Positions 42,279-50,958 of a stretch of DNA of 52,004 nucleotides are shown here, piece by piece. The position numbers and the translations under genes were made by a program. The stretch is from Lachnospiraceae bacterium (GTDB lineage Bacteria; Bacillota; Clostridia; Lachnospirales; Lachnospiraceae). How positions within the stretch are numbered: the first letter of the stretch is position 1; each line of letters starts with the position of its first letter. Where the stretch lies: assembly GCA_014804345.1 (NCBI GenBank), contig JAAUZZ010000005.1:1-52004 (forward strand), given 5' to 3'. Below the pieces are notes generated by a model. It saw only the letters and a program-made list of their open reading frames with translations. It made no database searches and was not told the DNA's origin.

Positions 42279-43088
42279 CTAAATTTTCGCTAACACCTGC
42301 ACTGCATTATCCTTGATCACTGCATCAAAATGCTCCTCCATATACGCCTCGCTTGCGGATGCAAACTTCTCGGGGCTTCCATACTCGGAGAGCATGTTGC
42401 AAATCTTGTTAAACTCCTCGGGCGTATGCTTTGACTGCGCAACGACAAGAACGTAGTTGGACTGCTTTTCGTTTTTATATAAGGAATTTCTCCCCTCATA
42501 ATGTCCGTCAAGCACATGCGCAAGGCGCGTCACCTGATTCAGACTGTCAAACGCATAAATGCGTGTAAGATCAATTCCCTCTATCGCCTTTGCAGTGCTG
42601 CTTTCTTTATTTTTGCCGCTCCTTCTGCCTGCCTGTTTGCCCAAATCAGAAAGTGTATCCATCGTGTTTGCGATCGTTTCTGCGATTGAGCCATCATGAA
42701 TCTTTCGAAACAGGTCAAGCACATCATCCGCACCGTCGGAAATACTCTGAAGCACTCCCGAAAGCGTGTCATCATATTCCTCATCCTCGTCATCGGTCGC
42801 GGAAGGCGCGAACTTCGCAAAACGCGTGTCAAGCTCCTCGGGATCTTCCACCTTTGTGATCACAAGGACAATACACTCGGAATTGAGCGGAATCGCCTCT
42901 ATCATAAGCGGAATGTCGTCCGCGTCAAATCCAAATTCGTATGACGCTTGCTGCATCATGTCCCGAAAAAGGTTTTTTGCCCTCTCCGTGCCGTATGCAA
43001 GCTCGCTTATTTTTAATTCACGCTCCGCTAAATCTGCTTTTGTCAGTGTACAGCGAATCTGATGGTCATTTACTTTCTCAATCTTCAT
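42279..43088 (-). CDS. mecA: Adaptor protein MecA
   Basis: A 269-residue adaptor that delivers substrates to the ClpC-ClpP protease. The N-terminal substrate-binding part is MKIEKVNDHQIRCTLTKADL with AKNLFRDMMQQASYEFGFD. An acidic linker follows (ATDDEDEEYDD), and the C-terminal ClpC-binding domain has IYAFDSLNQVTRLAHVL, NSLYKNEKQSNYVLVV and FNKICNMLSEYGSPEKF. Length is slightly above that of Bacillus MecA (218). It is monocistronic on the minus strand. Confidence 0.95.
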   Translation of the reverse strand: MKIEKVNDHQIRCTLTKADLAERELKISELAYGTERAKNLFRDMMQQASYEFGFDADDIPLMIEAIPLNSECIVLVITKVEDPEELDTRFAKFAPSATDDEDEEYDDTLSGVLQSISDGADDVLDLFRKIHDGSIAETIANTMDTLSDLGKQAGRRSGKNKESSTAKAIEGIDLTRIYAFDSLNQVTRLAHVLDGHYEGRNSLYKNEKQSNYVLVVAQSKHTPEEFNKICNMLSEYGSPEKFASASEAYMEEHFDAVIKDNAVQVLAKI

Positions 43089-43332
43089 AATATATTCACA
43101 CCCTCACTAAACCTAATAAATTATAGGAAACAACGAACATTGTTTCTATATGAGCTGTCCGCATGTTGCGAAAGCAACTAAATTCCCTGTGTGGACATGT
43201 GCATTCATATATCATAAACGGCAAATCATTTTGTCGTTTATGTTAGTCTTAATTTTCTACCACCTATATTAATGTGTAAAAAAGCCTAAGTCAATAGGAT
43301 ACAAAACTGTTTTTCAATTTTTTATAATCTTG
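43089..43332. other. Intergenic region upstream of mecA
   Basis: AT-rich DNA with no convincing coding frame. A dyad CATAAACG/CGTTTATG lies near 43220-43250. The mecA promoter must be here but no clear -35/-10 pair stands out. Confidence 0.4.
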
Positions 43333-43463
43333 TTACTGTTCACTCCGTTCCAGTAACAGATAAAAATCCATGCAAAATCACCTTCGGTGATGGATTTTTA
43401 CTTGGCCGCGGCATGTTTTCTTACAGAATTAGCAGTAAATGCTAATTCCTGTCTGAATAGTAA
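43333..43463 (+). mobile_element. 131-bp MITE-like structured repeat, copy B
   Basis: Ends TTACTGTTCA and TGAATAGTAA are imperfect terminal inverted repeats. Inside are hairpins TTACTG/CAGTAA, TAAAAATCCAT/ATGGATTTTTA with ATCACC/GGTGAT at the tip, and GAATTAGC/GCTAATTC. A copy of exactly the same length lies in opposite orientation at 44073-44203, with most positions identical. No coding capacity. This identifies a non-autonomous mobile repeat. Confidence 0.88.
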
Positions 43464-44072
43464 TATAATCTTCTTTTTGATTATATCGAATAAAATGTCA
43501 AAATAACATACGTTATTAGGTGAATTTCATATTAATTTTTACATTTCGGGCGAATTATTACATTTCGCTCTGCATAATTTTTTATTTTATGCTAATAATT
43601 TACTTATAAGATGCAACTGCGGCAAAACCGTACAGGAAAGGAGCGTTTTAACCGCCGAAAAATGTTGTAATACATGAAATCTATTTGCAAACGCTGATGT
43701 TCAAGCTGATTTTTATTCATTGTCTTATTAGCTTGTGCGGATTAGCGAAAAATATTTTGCCAAATACTAAAAGTATTTTTTCAAAATACTTTGTACGTTT
43801 ACAATCCTTAATAATTGCCACGCAATTATTGTACTTAATGATTATTATACAACATTTTTTCGACAATAGGTACCTGTTTCAGTCATCTTTTTAAAATTTT
43901 TTGGTTTCTTGCATTTATATATCACGAAATACTTTTGGACTTTGGCAGCAAAATCGATAAGGCCCCTCTTTATCGTCATATCTCAATGCATCTATATAAT
44001 AGCATATGCATCTGAAAAATGATAGTAACTAAAATATTCCATTTTTCAATTTGGAAATTGCATAAAATTTAG
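43464..44072. other. AT-rich segment between two inverted repeat copies
   Basis: About 610 bases with no supported gene. A 69-codon plus-strand frame at 43685-43894 has no ribosome binding site and a composition like random AT-rich sequence. A denser patch at about 43610-43670 (GCAACTGCGGCAAAACCG, then ACCGCCG and GTTG) could fold with GCGG/CCGC pairing, preceded by TTTACT...TATAAG, and might be a small RNA. The evidence is weak. Confidence 0.35.
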
Positions 44073-44203
44073 TTACTGTTCAATCAGGAATTAGCATTTA
44101 CTGCTAATTCCGTAAGAAAGCGTATCGAAGCCAAGTAAAAATCCATCACCGAAGGTGATTTTGCATGGATTTTTACCTATTACTGGAACGAAGTGAACAG
44201 TAG
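44073..44203 (-). mobile_element. 131-bp MITE-like structured repeat, copy C
   Basis: The reverse complement of copy B in outline and in most bases: the central stem TAAAAATCCATGCAAAATCA and the GAATTAGC/GCTAATTC hairpin are the same, while the segment after TTTTTACTTGGC differs. It ends 113 bases before the GH18 start codon, next to that gene's promoter. Confidence 0.88.
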
Positions 44204-44286
44204 AACAATAGATGAATATGTTAAAGTCTTAAAATCAAAAAATCAAAAAACTTCAACAATTTTTGTGTACGAAACAGCAATCATTT

Positions 44287-44294
44287 GCTATAAT
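44287..44294 (+). promoter_or_regulatory. Extended -10 promoter of the GH18 gene
   Basis: TGCTATAAT is a perfect extended -10 element 23 bases before the start codon. The -35 region is poor, as is usual for extended -10 promoters. Confidence 0.65.
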
Positions 44295-44316
44295 GAGAAC
44301 GATTGGAGGTATCCGA

Positions 44317-46047
44317 ATGAAAAAAAGGATTTTTACGATACTTGTGCCGATCGTTCTCATTATTTTTGTGATTGCGGCGGCAGTTGGAGTGAAATTGATC
44401 GAGCGGTTTTCTTACTCGAAGGAACAGGCAGATTTGAACGATTATTTCGGCATTACGCAGGAAGACGATATGGCAATTATTTTACAGGACGAAATTTTGG
44501 AGGATATGGCAAAATTTACCAGTGGAACCTGTTATTTCAAGTTATCAACCGTAGAGCAATATTTTACAGATCGATTTTATGTAAATACCGATGAGCAAGT
44601 GTTGCTCTTTACGACTGATACCGATGTCATTCGGGTAAATATCGGCGAAGCCAGCAATACAATGTACGTTTCCGATGTGCCGCAGAGCCTCGGTTCAACG
44701 GATCCGAACTATATGGCGGCATTCTATGACGGCGACGTGCTTTATATCAGTGCGGAATATCTGAAAAATTTTGTCAATTTTGAATATTTCGGTTTTGCTG
44801 AACCGAATCATGTACAGGTTTATACCCAATGGGACGAGTACACTTACGCAAGTCTTTCCAAAAAGACTGCCGTGCGCTATCAGGGCGGCATCAAGAGCCC
44901 GATTTTACAGGAGCTTCCGGCAGACGCCCAAGTGACTATCCTCGAGGAAATGGAAAACTGGTCTAAGGTAAAGACGGAAAGCTCGATCATCGGGTATGTG
45001 GAAAATAAATTCTTAACGGACAAGACTGTATCGGAGCGGATCTGCAGTACGAATTTTCAGGAAATCGTTTTCCATAATGTCCAGAAAGACGGCAAGATTA
45101 ATCTCGCGTTCCATCAACTGTTTGAGAATGTTGACGGCAGTTATCTTGCCAACGCTCTAAGTTCGACCAAGTCAGTCAATGTTGTCTGTCCGACATGGTT
45201 TCGGTTAAACGATAACAGCGGAAACTTTACCAGCCTTGCGAATACTTCTTATGTCGCTAAGGCACATGAACTTGGCGTAGAGGTCTGGGCGCTTGTGACG
45301 GACGTGGACAGCCAGAGCCTGTATGATGTGACCATTGATTTTAACGAACTTTTATCGTCGTCCGAAAACCGTAAGACCCTCATAAACGGTCTTATGGCAC
45401 AAGTTGACACTTACGAGCTTGACGGACTGAACATTGATTTTGAAAAGGTAAAAAATCCGGCGGGAACACATTTTGTGCAGTTTTTGCGCGAGCTTTCCAT
45501 CGAAACAAGAAAGCGCGGCGTAGTTCTCTCCGTTGATAACTTTGTGCCGAGTGAATATACGGCGCATTACAATAGAAAAGAACAGGGAATTGTCGCTGAT
45601 TACGTGATCATTATGGGATATGATGAGTATTATGTCGGCGGCGGCGCGGCGGGTCCCAACGCATCCATCAAATTTGTGGAGGATGGCATCATAAACACGA
45701 AAGAGGTCGTTCCCGCGGACAAGATTATCAATGCGATTCCGTTCTATACGCGAATCTGGGAATCGGGACCGAACGGTCTTACAGCGTCCACGCTTGCAAT
45801 GTCGGCGGAGCAGTCATGGATTGCTCAAACAGGCGTTTCCCCTACATGGCTTGACGAGTATTGTCAAAATTATGTCGAATATCAGTCAGGAGATACATTA
45901 TATCAGTGCTGGCTTGAGGATATTGACTCAATCCGTGTAAAGCTGCAAGTGATGCAGACGCATGAAATAAAAGGCGTTGCAAGTTGGAAACTCGGACTGG
46001 AAACCAACGCTGTCTGGGACGTGATTGAGGAATATGTCGGACAATAG
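44317..46047 (+). CDS. Membrane-anchored glycoside hydrolase family 18 protein with SH3 domain
   Basis: A 576-residue envelope protein: membrane anchor or signal (residues 5-27), an N-terminal region like copper-amine-oxidase-type domains to about 185, an SH3-like domain (KTAVRYQGGIKSPILQELPA through IGYVENKFL), and a GH18 barrel from about 270. The catalytic motif is LDGLNIDFE with Glu376, as in the spore peptidoglycan hydrolase YaaH group. VIIMGYDEYYVGG and the final IKGVASWKLGLE complete the barrel. It probably cleaves peptidoglycan GlcNAc linkages. The start at 44317 follows TTGGAGG. It is followed by a strong terminator. Confidence 0.92.
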   Translation: MKKRIFTILVPIVLIIFVIAAAVGVKLIERFSYSKEQADLNDYFGITQEDDMAIILQDEILEDMAKFTSGTCYFKLSTVEQYFTDRFYVNTDEQVLLFTTDTDVIRVNIGEASNTMYVSDVPQSLGSTDPNYMAAFYDGDVLYISAEYLKNFVNFEYFGFAEPNHVQVYTQWDEYTYASLSKKTAVRYQGGIKSPILQELPADAQVTILEEMENWSKVKTESSIIGYVENKFLTDKTVSERICSTNFQEIVFHNVQKDGKINLAFHQLFENVDGSYLANALSSTKSVNVVCPTWFRLNDNSGNFTSLANTSYVAKAHELGVEVWALVTDVDSQSLYDVTIDFNELLSSSENRKTLINGLMAQVDTYELDGLNIDFEKVKNPAGTHFVQFLRELSIETRKRGVVLSVDNFVPSEYTAHYNRKEQGIVADYVIIMGYDEYYVGGGAAGPNASIKFVEDGIINTKEVVPADKIINAIPFYTRIWESGPNGLTASTLAMSAEQSWIAQTGVSPTWLDEYCQNYVEYQSGDTLYQCWLEDIDSIRVKLQVMQTHEIKGVASWKLGLETNAVWDVIEEYVGQ

Positions 46048-46056
46048 GACGAACGC

Positions 46057-46092
46057 AAAAAATAGCGCGTGTTGTTTAACGCGCTATTTTTT
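46057..46092. terminator. Terminator after the GH18 gene
   Basis: AAAAAATAGCGCGT and ACGCGCTATTTTTT form a perfect 14-bp stem with an eight-base loop. Confidence 0.95.
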
Positions 46093-46109
46093 CTATTAAT
46101 CTTTTGATC

Positions 46110-46232
46110 ACAAATCAGTGCAGAGAATGCCGACCTTTGGCATTCTCTCGTATGAGATTTAGTACTTCTCCACGAAACAGCCTCTGCTGTGAGTGCAAAT
46201 GGCTGAAAGCCATTAGAAGTACTTCTCACACT
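46110..46232 (-). repeat. Structured intergenic repeat, copy 3 (3' of pfkA)
   Basis: On the minus strand, starting next to the pfkA stop: GTGAGAAGTACTTC pairs with the later GGAGAAGTACT-AAATCTCA, enclosing GGCTTTCAGCC and CAGCAGAGGCTG hairpins. AGAGAATGCC-N7-GGCATTCTCT follows. The first part is shared with 20382-20474 and the last hairpin with 29545-29605. Confidence 0.7.
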
Positions 46233-47306
46233 TTAATCGCCGAAACTGATGCCAAGCATCTTAGCTTCCTCAATAATCGTAGACTTCGGATCCACGGTCT
46301 TAAGCTTTCCGGCAACTTCCTCAAGAGGCACTTTTACAACTTCTCTGTTGCGATATCCTACCATGAAACCGTACTCGCCCTTCAGAATCAGTCTTCCCGC
46401 CTCTGCGCCTAAACGGCTTGCAAAAACACGGTCATAAGAGTCGGGGCTTCCGCCTCGCTGTGTATGTCCCGGAACGGTGACACGCACTTCCATACCGCTT
46501 TTCTTTGTAATCTTCTCCGCAATCTCATAAGAAACGCTCGGATATTTGTAATCCGCCATATACTTTTTAAATTCTTTCTTCGAGAGTGCCGCAACTTCTT
46601 TCGAAATAGCGCCTTCCGCCACTGCAAGGATTGTGAAACGGCTTCCGCCTTTCGCGCGCAGATTAATTGCCTCAATGATCTTATCAAGATCATACGGAAT
46701 CTCGGGAATAAGAATAATATCCGCACCACCCGCCATACCGGCATTTAAGGTCAGATAGCCTACTTTATGTCCCATTACCTCAACGATAAATACTCTTCCG
46801 TGCGATGCCGCAGTTGTGTGGATCTGATCGATGCACTGTGTCGCAATATCAACCGCGCTCTGGAAACCAAAGGTCATGTCAGTTCCCCAAAGGTCGTTAT
46901 CAATCGTCTTCGGAAGCGTTACCACATTCAATCCTTCCTCACGGAGCAGATTTGCAGTTTTATGCGTACCGTTTCCGCCAAGCACGACAAGGCAGTCAAG
47001 ACTCAGCTTGTGGTAATTGTGCTTCATTGCCTCAACCTTGTCCAGTCCGTTCTCATCCGGATCGCGCATCGTCTTAAACGGCATACGGGAACTGCCAAGG
47101 ATGGTTCCTCCCTTTGTCAGTATTCCCGAAAAGTCCGAACCTCCAAGCATTCTGTACTTTCCGTAAATGAGTCCCTTGTAGCCATCGATAAAGCCAAACA
47201 GCTCTATCTGTTCACCTGAGTTAAACAGCGTCTTTGCCACACCGCGCATTGCTGCGTTCAAAGCCTGACAGTCACCGCCGCTTGTCAACATACCTATTCT
47301 AATCAT
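46233..47306 (-). CDS. pfkA: 6-phosphofructokinase (group III-like)
   Basis: A 357-residue phosphofructokinase, which phosphorylates fructose 6-phosphate. MLTSGGDCQALNAAMRG is the phosphate site, LGGNGTHKTANLL the donor site, and LPKTIDNDLWGTDMTFGF holds catalytic Asp136. EVMGHKVGYL and PGHTQRGGSPDSYDR are substrate motifs. Compared with E. coli PfkA, Asp103 is replaced by Asn112 (GGNG for GGDG), Gly104 is kept (Gly113) and Gly124 is Lys133. Gly at the first site favours ATP over pyrophosphate, while Lys at the second is common in the pyrophosphate and group III enzymes. ATP use is likely but not certain. GGAGG precedes the ATG. Confidence 0.94.
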   Translation of the reverse strand: MIRIGMLTSGGDCQALNAAMRGVAKTLFNSGEQIELFGFIDGYKGLIYGKYRMLGGSDFSGILTKGGTILGSSRMPFKTMRDPDENGLDKVEAMKHNYHKLSLDCLVVLGGNGTHKTANLLREEGLNVVTLPKTIDNDLWGTDMTFGFQSAVDIATQCIDQIHTTAASHGRVFIVEVMGHKVGYLTLNAGMAGGADIILIPEIPYDLDKIIEAINLRAKGGSRFTILAVAEGAISKEVAALSKKEFKKYMADYKYPSVSYEIAEKITKKSGMEVRVTVPGHTQRGGSPDSYDRVFASRLGAEAGRLILKGEYGFMVGYRNREVVKVPLEEVAGKLKTVDPKSTIIEEAKMLGISFGD

Positions 47307-47454
47307 TGGAACCTCCTTCTTTGCAAGAATACATCTATGCGCTTTTTTCTTATTATAATCCCTTTTTGAGATTCGAACAACTTTTTATGCCGTGTTTTTT
47401 ATATTTTTGTATAATTTTAACAAAAGATTTTGTTTTACTCTTACGGTAATGGAA

Positions 47455-48468
47455 TTAGAAATTGTTTCCGCTGTTGTCTGATGAGAAACCGCTAAATCCA
47501 CCCGCATTCTGCATATATCCAATTTGTGCCACGCGGTTTAAGTTTTTCTGATCCTTTGAAATCGAAATAACAGTCGGTATTGCGCCAATTACGACAAATA
47601 GCATCTGCTGTGCAAAGCTTGCGAAGTAATCGCCCTTCATATCAAATTCCTCTACAAATGCAGGCACCGCCCTGAACCATTCGAAAACGCTTAAGTCCAC
47701 ATAGTCTCTCAGCTCGCTTGCAAGGCTGATTGACCAGTCGAGTCGATTCCCGAAATACGTCATGGCGATCATAATAACGCAGGAAATCACAATTCCGACT
47801 GCCGTAAGTTTTCCGCCAAGTTTATCAAATCCCTTTAGGGTGCAATATCCCATAACAATTCCCGAAATTACCGCCACATAGCCAAGCTGTCCTAAAATTA
47901 CGATACATGCCACACCGATCAGCGAACCCACAAGGGCTCCAATAATGCCTCCGATAATGTTGACGCTCTTGCGGTCGCGTTCCTGCGCCTTTACTTCGTT
48001 CTCACTCTTTGCCCTTGCCGCACAGTCCGCGCAGAGATGAAGACGCGCGTCCTTGAGCATAAAGCCCACTGTCTGCGTAGATGCGCCGCAAGTCTGACAA
48101 CACGGTGTAAAGTTTCTTTCGCGCAAAAATGCTGTCAATGCGTCAAGAATATATTGAACATTTTCGCGAACCTTCTCCTGCTTATTGCTGTTATTTTTTG
48201 TTACCACTGTGATTAAACTGTCTTTTTGCGTCATTGCCGCCGCGGGGGCTACGCTCTTTTTGAAAAGTGAAATCTCATCTTTCCCAAGCGTCACGTTGGC
48301 GCTTCTTGCCGCGGTTGTGATGGTAAAAAGATACGGATATCTCTGATCCGTAGCATAAATCAATATCTCATACCCGTTTCTTGTACCGTAAATGGTATTG
48401 GTAAACGCATCATATGTAAATCCGATGGCTGCCGCAAGATTTGTATAGTTGTCTGTAATTTTACTCAT
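47455..48468 (-). CDS. Membrane protein with zinc ribbon, unknown function
   Basis: A 337-residue protein not assigned to a named family. The N-terminal 110 residues look globular (YEILIYATDQRYPYLFTITT). Then comes a zinc-ribbon-like set CCQTCG...CADC. Four or five hydrophobic segments follow (IIGGIIGALVGSLIGVACIV, YVAVISGIVMGYC, AVGIVISCVIMIAM, and MLFVVIGAIPTVISI). The tail is Gly/Ser/Asn-rich. This layout is common in Lachnospiraceae hypothetical proteins. GGAGGGAG precedes the ATG. It is probably monocistronic. Confidence 0.8.
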   Translation of the reverse strand: MSKITDNYTNLAAAIGFTYDAFTNTIYGTRNGYEILIYATDQRYPYLFTITTAARSANVTLGKDEISLFKKSVAPAAAMTQKDSLITVVTKNNSNKQEKVRENVQYILDALTAFLRERNFTPCCQTCGASTQTVGFMLKDARLHLCADCAARAKSENEVKAQERDRKSVNIIGGIIGALVGSLIGVACIVILGQLGYVAVISGIVMGYCTLKGFDKLGGKLTAVGIVISCVIMIAMTYFGNRLDWSISLASELRDYVDLSVFEWFRAVPAFVEEFDMKGDYFASFAQQMLFVVIGAIPTVISISKDQKNLNRVAQIGYMQNAGGFSGFSSDNSGNNF

Positions 48469-49325
48469 TGTTCTCCCTCCATATGTAAAATTATCCTGTT
48501 TTCACATGCTCAGACAAGAAAATCAAGTAGACCCGTGTGCTAAACATTTGTTATAAATTGTCTGAACTTGTTGTTTATGATATCATAAAATGCCTGCAAA
48601 AACAACTGCTATATATTTACACACATTAAGAGCGGCCGCTACATCATCTTTTTGAGATATACCGACCGCTCTTACATCATTTCAATATCCAATTTTTTTC
48701 CTCTTTCTCGGCTTTCTCTTACTTATCTTTCTCACCAGCCGAATTTTATTTTTTTACTTTCTTAATTTTTGTGTTTCTTGTTTGTTTCCCTTTCATCCGA
48801 CTACTCTAACTGAAACATTCTCTTAACTTCCTTTATGTGTACAATCCTCTTAAATACACATCATCTCATTCTCATATTTATTAAGGATTTTCATTTTCAT
48901 CAGATTAAGGTTTGCGTCTCATCCAATGGACTCATCTCCTTTCTTTCCAATACCCTCTATAGCCATTGTTTGCAGCTACCGAAAATATCCTGATAAAGCA
49001 TTTAAGATTTTATCTTTTGTGCTTTTTTGTTTTTTCTTTGGTGTGATTGTAGAATAACATTATTTTTAGGATATTTCAAGGGGTTTTTGTCATTTTTCTC
49101 TTTTCTGTCGTTTTGCACAGTTTGTTTCAGTCATTTTGCATATTATTTTCTGAATTTTCAGACAATTTATCGTCCAACCTACACCAAAATTTCTATTCTG
49201 CGCATTTGCAGAGAATGAAAATTTATCGTATACTGTATTTATAAGTAATGCCGTAATTCTTTCTTAATATGGCATTTTGCACGGACAAAATAGATCAAAA
49301 GACAAAACCATTTGGAGGAAAAACC
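48469..49325. other. Long intergenic region, no supported gene
   Basis: About 850 bases, AT-rich, without a convincing coding frame; a 63-codon plus-strand frame at 49027-49218 has no ribosome binding site and is Phe-rich by composition. It contains a perfect 16-bp palindrome TTTATGATATCATAAA (48574-48589) near the start of the zinc-ribbon gene, a stem TAAGAGCGG (48627-48635)/CCGCTCTTA (48666-48674), and a promoter TTGCAG-N17-TATACT (49206-49234) for the CarD-like gene. The minus strand at 48700-48980 has many short Lys-rich frames that may be a decayed gene. Confidence 0.5.
49206..49234 (+). promoter_or_regulatory. Promoter of the CarD-like gene
   Basis: TTGCAG (49206-49211), 17 bases, TATACT (49229-49234), about 90 bases before the start. 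Confidence 0.65.
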
Positions 49326-49613
49326 TTGTTTCAAAAAAAAGAGATTATATACAGTGAAACCCTCGGCGTATGCACCGTCGACGATATCGTAAAACTTTCC
49401 GACAGCAGGAAAGATACCTATAGCTACTACTTACTGCGCTCCGTATACGACAAAACTAAAAAAGCATATATTCCCGTTGAAAATCACTCTGTCAAGCTGC
49501 GGGAGCTCATCTCTCTGGAGGAGGCGCAAGCGCTGAAAAACAGTGTCGATTTTGATCAATGCAGTCAAACGGTAAGGGACGAAGTTACCTATGTACTTGG
49601 CAAAAAAGTTTAA
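49326..49613 (+). CDS. CarD-like N-terminal domain protein
   Basis: A 95-residue protein matching the CarD/CdnL/TRCF RNA-polymerase-interacting domain: FQKKEIIYSETLGVCTVDDI, then SYYLLRSVYDKTKKAYIPVE and LRELISLEEAQAL. Full CarD proteins have a further C-terminal DNA-binding domain of about 100 residues, which is absent here, so only the polymerase-binding part is kept. The start is a TTG at 49326 with TTGGAGG seven bases before; upstream codons lie before that site. Its stop overlaps the stop of the convergent MFS gene by a few bases. Confidence 0.82.
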   Translation: MFQKKEIIYSETLGVCTVDDIVKLSDSRKDTYSYYLLRSVYDKTKKAYIPVENHSVKLRELISLEEAQALKNSVDFDQCSQTVRDEVTYVLGKKV

Positions 49614-50803
49614 TTTTCCACCTTTCTTTGCAATGCAAACACTCCCAGAACAAGCAAAATCGGGAAGATAACCGCCGCGAGAATCCCTTTTCGCAGGTCA
49701 TCGCCAAAACATCCCGACACAAATCCCGCAAGCGTCGGTCCGCCCGAGCAGCCGACGTCACCACCCAAAGCAAGCAGCGCAAACATCGCAGTGCCGCCGC
49801 CCTTAATCGTAGCGGACGCCTTGCTGAACGTTCCGGGCCACATAATTCCAACCGACAATCCGCATAGCGCACAGCCAAGCAATCCCACAGCGGCATTTGG
49901 CACAAGTGAGATCGCAAGATATGATGCGATACACAGCATACCGCTTCCAATCATAAAATGATCCAAATTCAGTTTATCTCCGTATTTCCCATATAACAGC
50001 CGCGACGTACCCATCAGCGCCGCAAACGTCATAGGTCCCGCCAGATCGCCTACCGTCTTTCCGACGCCAAGGCCTTTCTCCGCAAACGTCGATGCCCACT
50101 GGCTTACTGCCTGCTCACTCGCTCCTGCGCAAACCATCATCAACATAAAAAACCAAAACAGCTTTGTGGCAAACAGCGCTTTCAACGAAAGTCCCATTTC
50201 CCCCTCCGGCATAAGCGGCGCAATTGGCGCTTTCGCAAAGAGAATGCCGTTTATGATTGGCACAACCGCCCACACCATAGCGAGTATCTTCCAGTTTTCA
50301 ATGCCAAATATCGAAAAAAACACTGTGGAAAGAAGCGCCACGCCCACGTGCCCCCAACAGTAAAACGAATGCAAAAGACTCATTGCCTTTTCCTTGTTAT
50401 CAGTGGGACACGCCTCCATCACGGGGCTAACAAGCACTTCTAAAAGTCCGCCGCCGATCGCATAAAGAACCACAGAAAGCAGCAGACCGATAAAGGGATT
50501 CGAAAGCAGCTCCGGCAGTATTGCAAGCGAAAGAATGCCCACTGCCGCAAATCCGTGCGCCAAAAGCATCGAAACGCGGTAGCCTATCTTGTCCACAAAC
50601 TTCACGGATACCAGATCGACCAGAAGCTGTATGCCAAAATTAATCGTAACTAACAGTGTAATTTTGGAAAGCGCTATGCCGTACTGCGTCTGAAACGTCA
50701 AAAACAAAAGCGGCGCAAAATTGTTTACGATTGCCTGTACGATATAACCGATAAAACAGGCATAAATGGTTTTATTGTAATCTTCTTTTTGTATGTTTTT
50801 CAT
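49610..50803 (-). CDS. MFS transporter
   Basis: A 397-residue major facilitator superfamily permease with about 12 membrane segments (for example CFIGYIVQAIVNNFAPLLFL, YAIGGGLLEVLVSPVMEACP, FWFFMLMMVCAGASEQAVSQ). The family loop is seen as KFVDKIGYRVSMLLAHGFAA. The GGGLLEVLVSP and SVGIMWPGTFSKAS stretches resemble the fucose/glucose-type MFS group, but the substrate cannot be told. The start at 50803 follows AGAGGT; a longer frame begins in the divergent promoter region. It is divergent from folD. Confidence 0.9.
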   Translation of the reverse strand: MKNIQKEDYNKTIYACFIGYIVQAIVNNFAPLLFLTFQTQYGIALSKITLLVTINFGIQLLVDLVSVKFVDKIGYRVSMLLAHGFAAVGILSLAILPELLSNPFIGLLLSVVLYAIGGGLLEVLVSPVMEACPTDNKEKAMSLLHSFYCWGHVGVALLSTVFFSIFGIENWKILAMVWAVVPIINGILFAKAPIAPLMPEGEMGLSLKALFATKLFWFFMLMMVCAGASEQAVSQWASTFAEKGLGVGKTVGDLAGPMTFAALMGTSRLLYGKYGDKLNLDHFMIGSGMLCIASYLAISLVPNAAVGLLGCALCGLSVGIMWPGTFSKASATIKGGGTAMFALLALGGDVGCSGGPTLAGFVSGCFGDDLRKGILAAVIFPILLVLGVFALQRKVEN

Positions 50804-50958
50804 ATGATACCTCTTACTCTTTTTTGCTCGATATATTGTAGCACAGCTTTTGGGGTTATGGGTATAAAATCTTAATAATATATTTTGCATTGTATTTTAC
50901 GGAAAATATTGATAGAATTGAAAAAGAGGCAAAAGGCAAGAAAGGAGAATCACTCAAA

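Noticed and set aside
43685-43894. 69-codon reading frame between the two 131-bp repeats
   Set aside because: No ribosome binding site, no similarity recognised, and composition typical of AT-rich non-coding DNA.
49027-49218. 63-codon Phe-rich frame upstream of the CarD-like gene
   Set aside because: No ribosome binding site; the amino-acid mix only reflects T-rich DNA.
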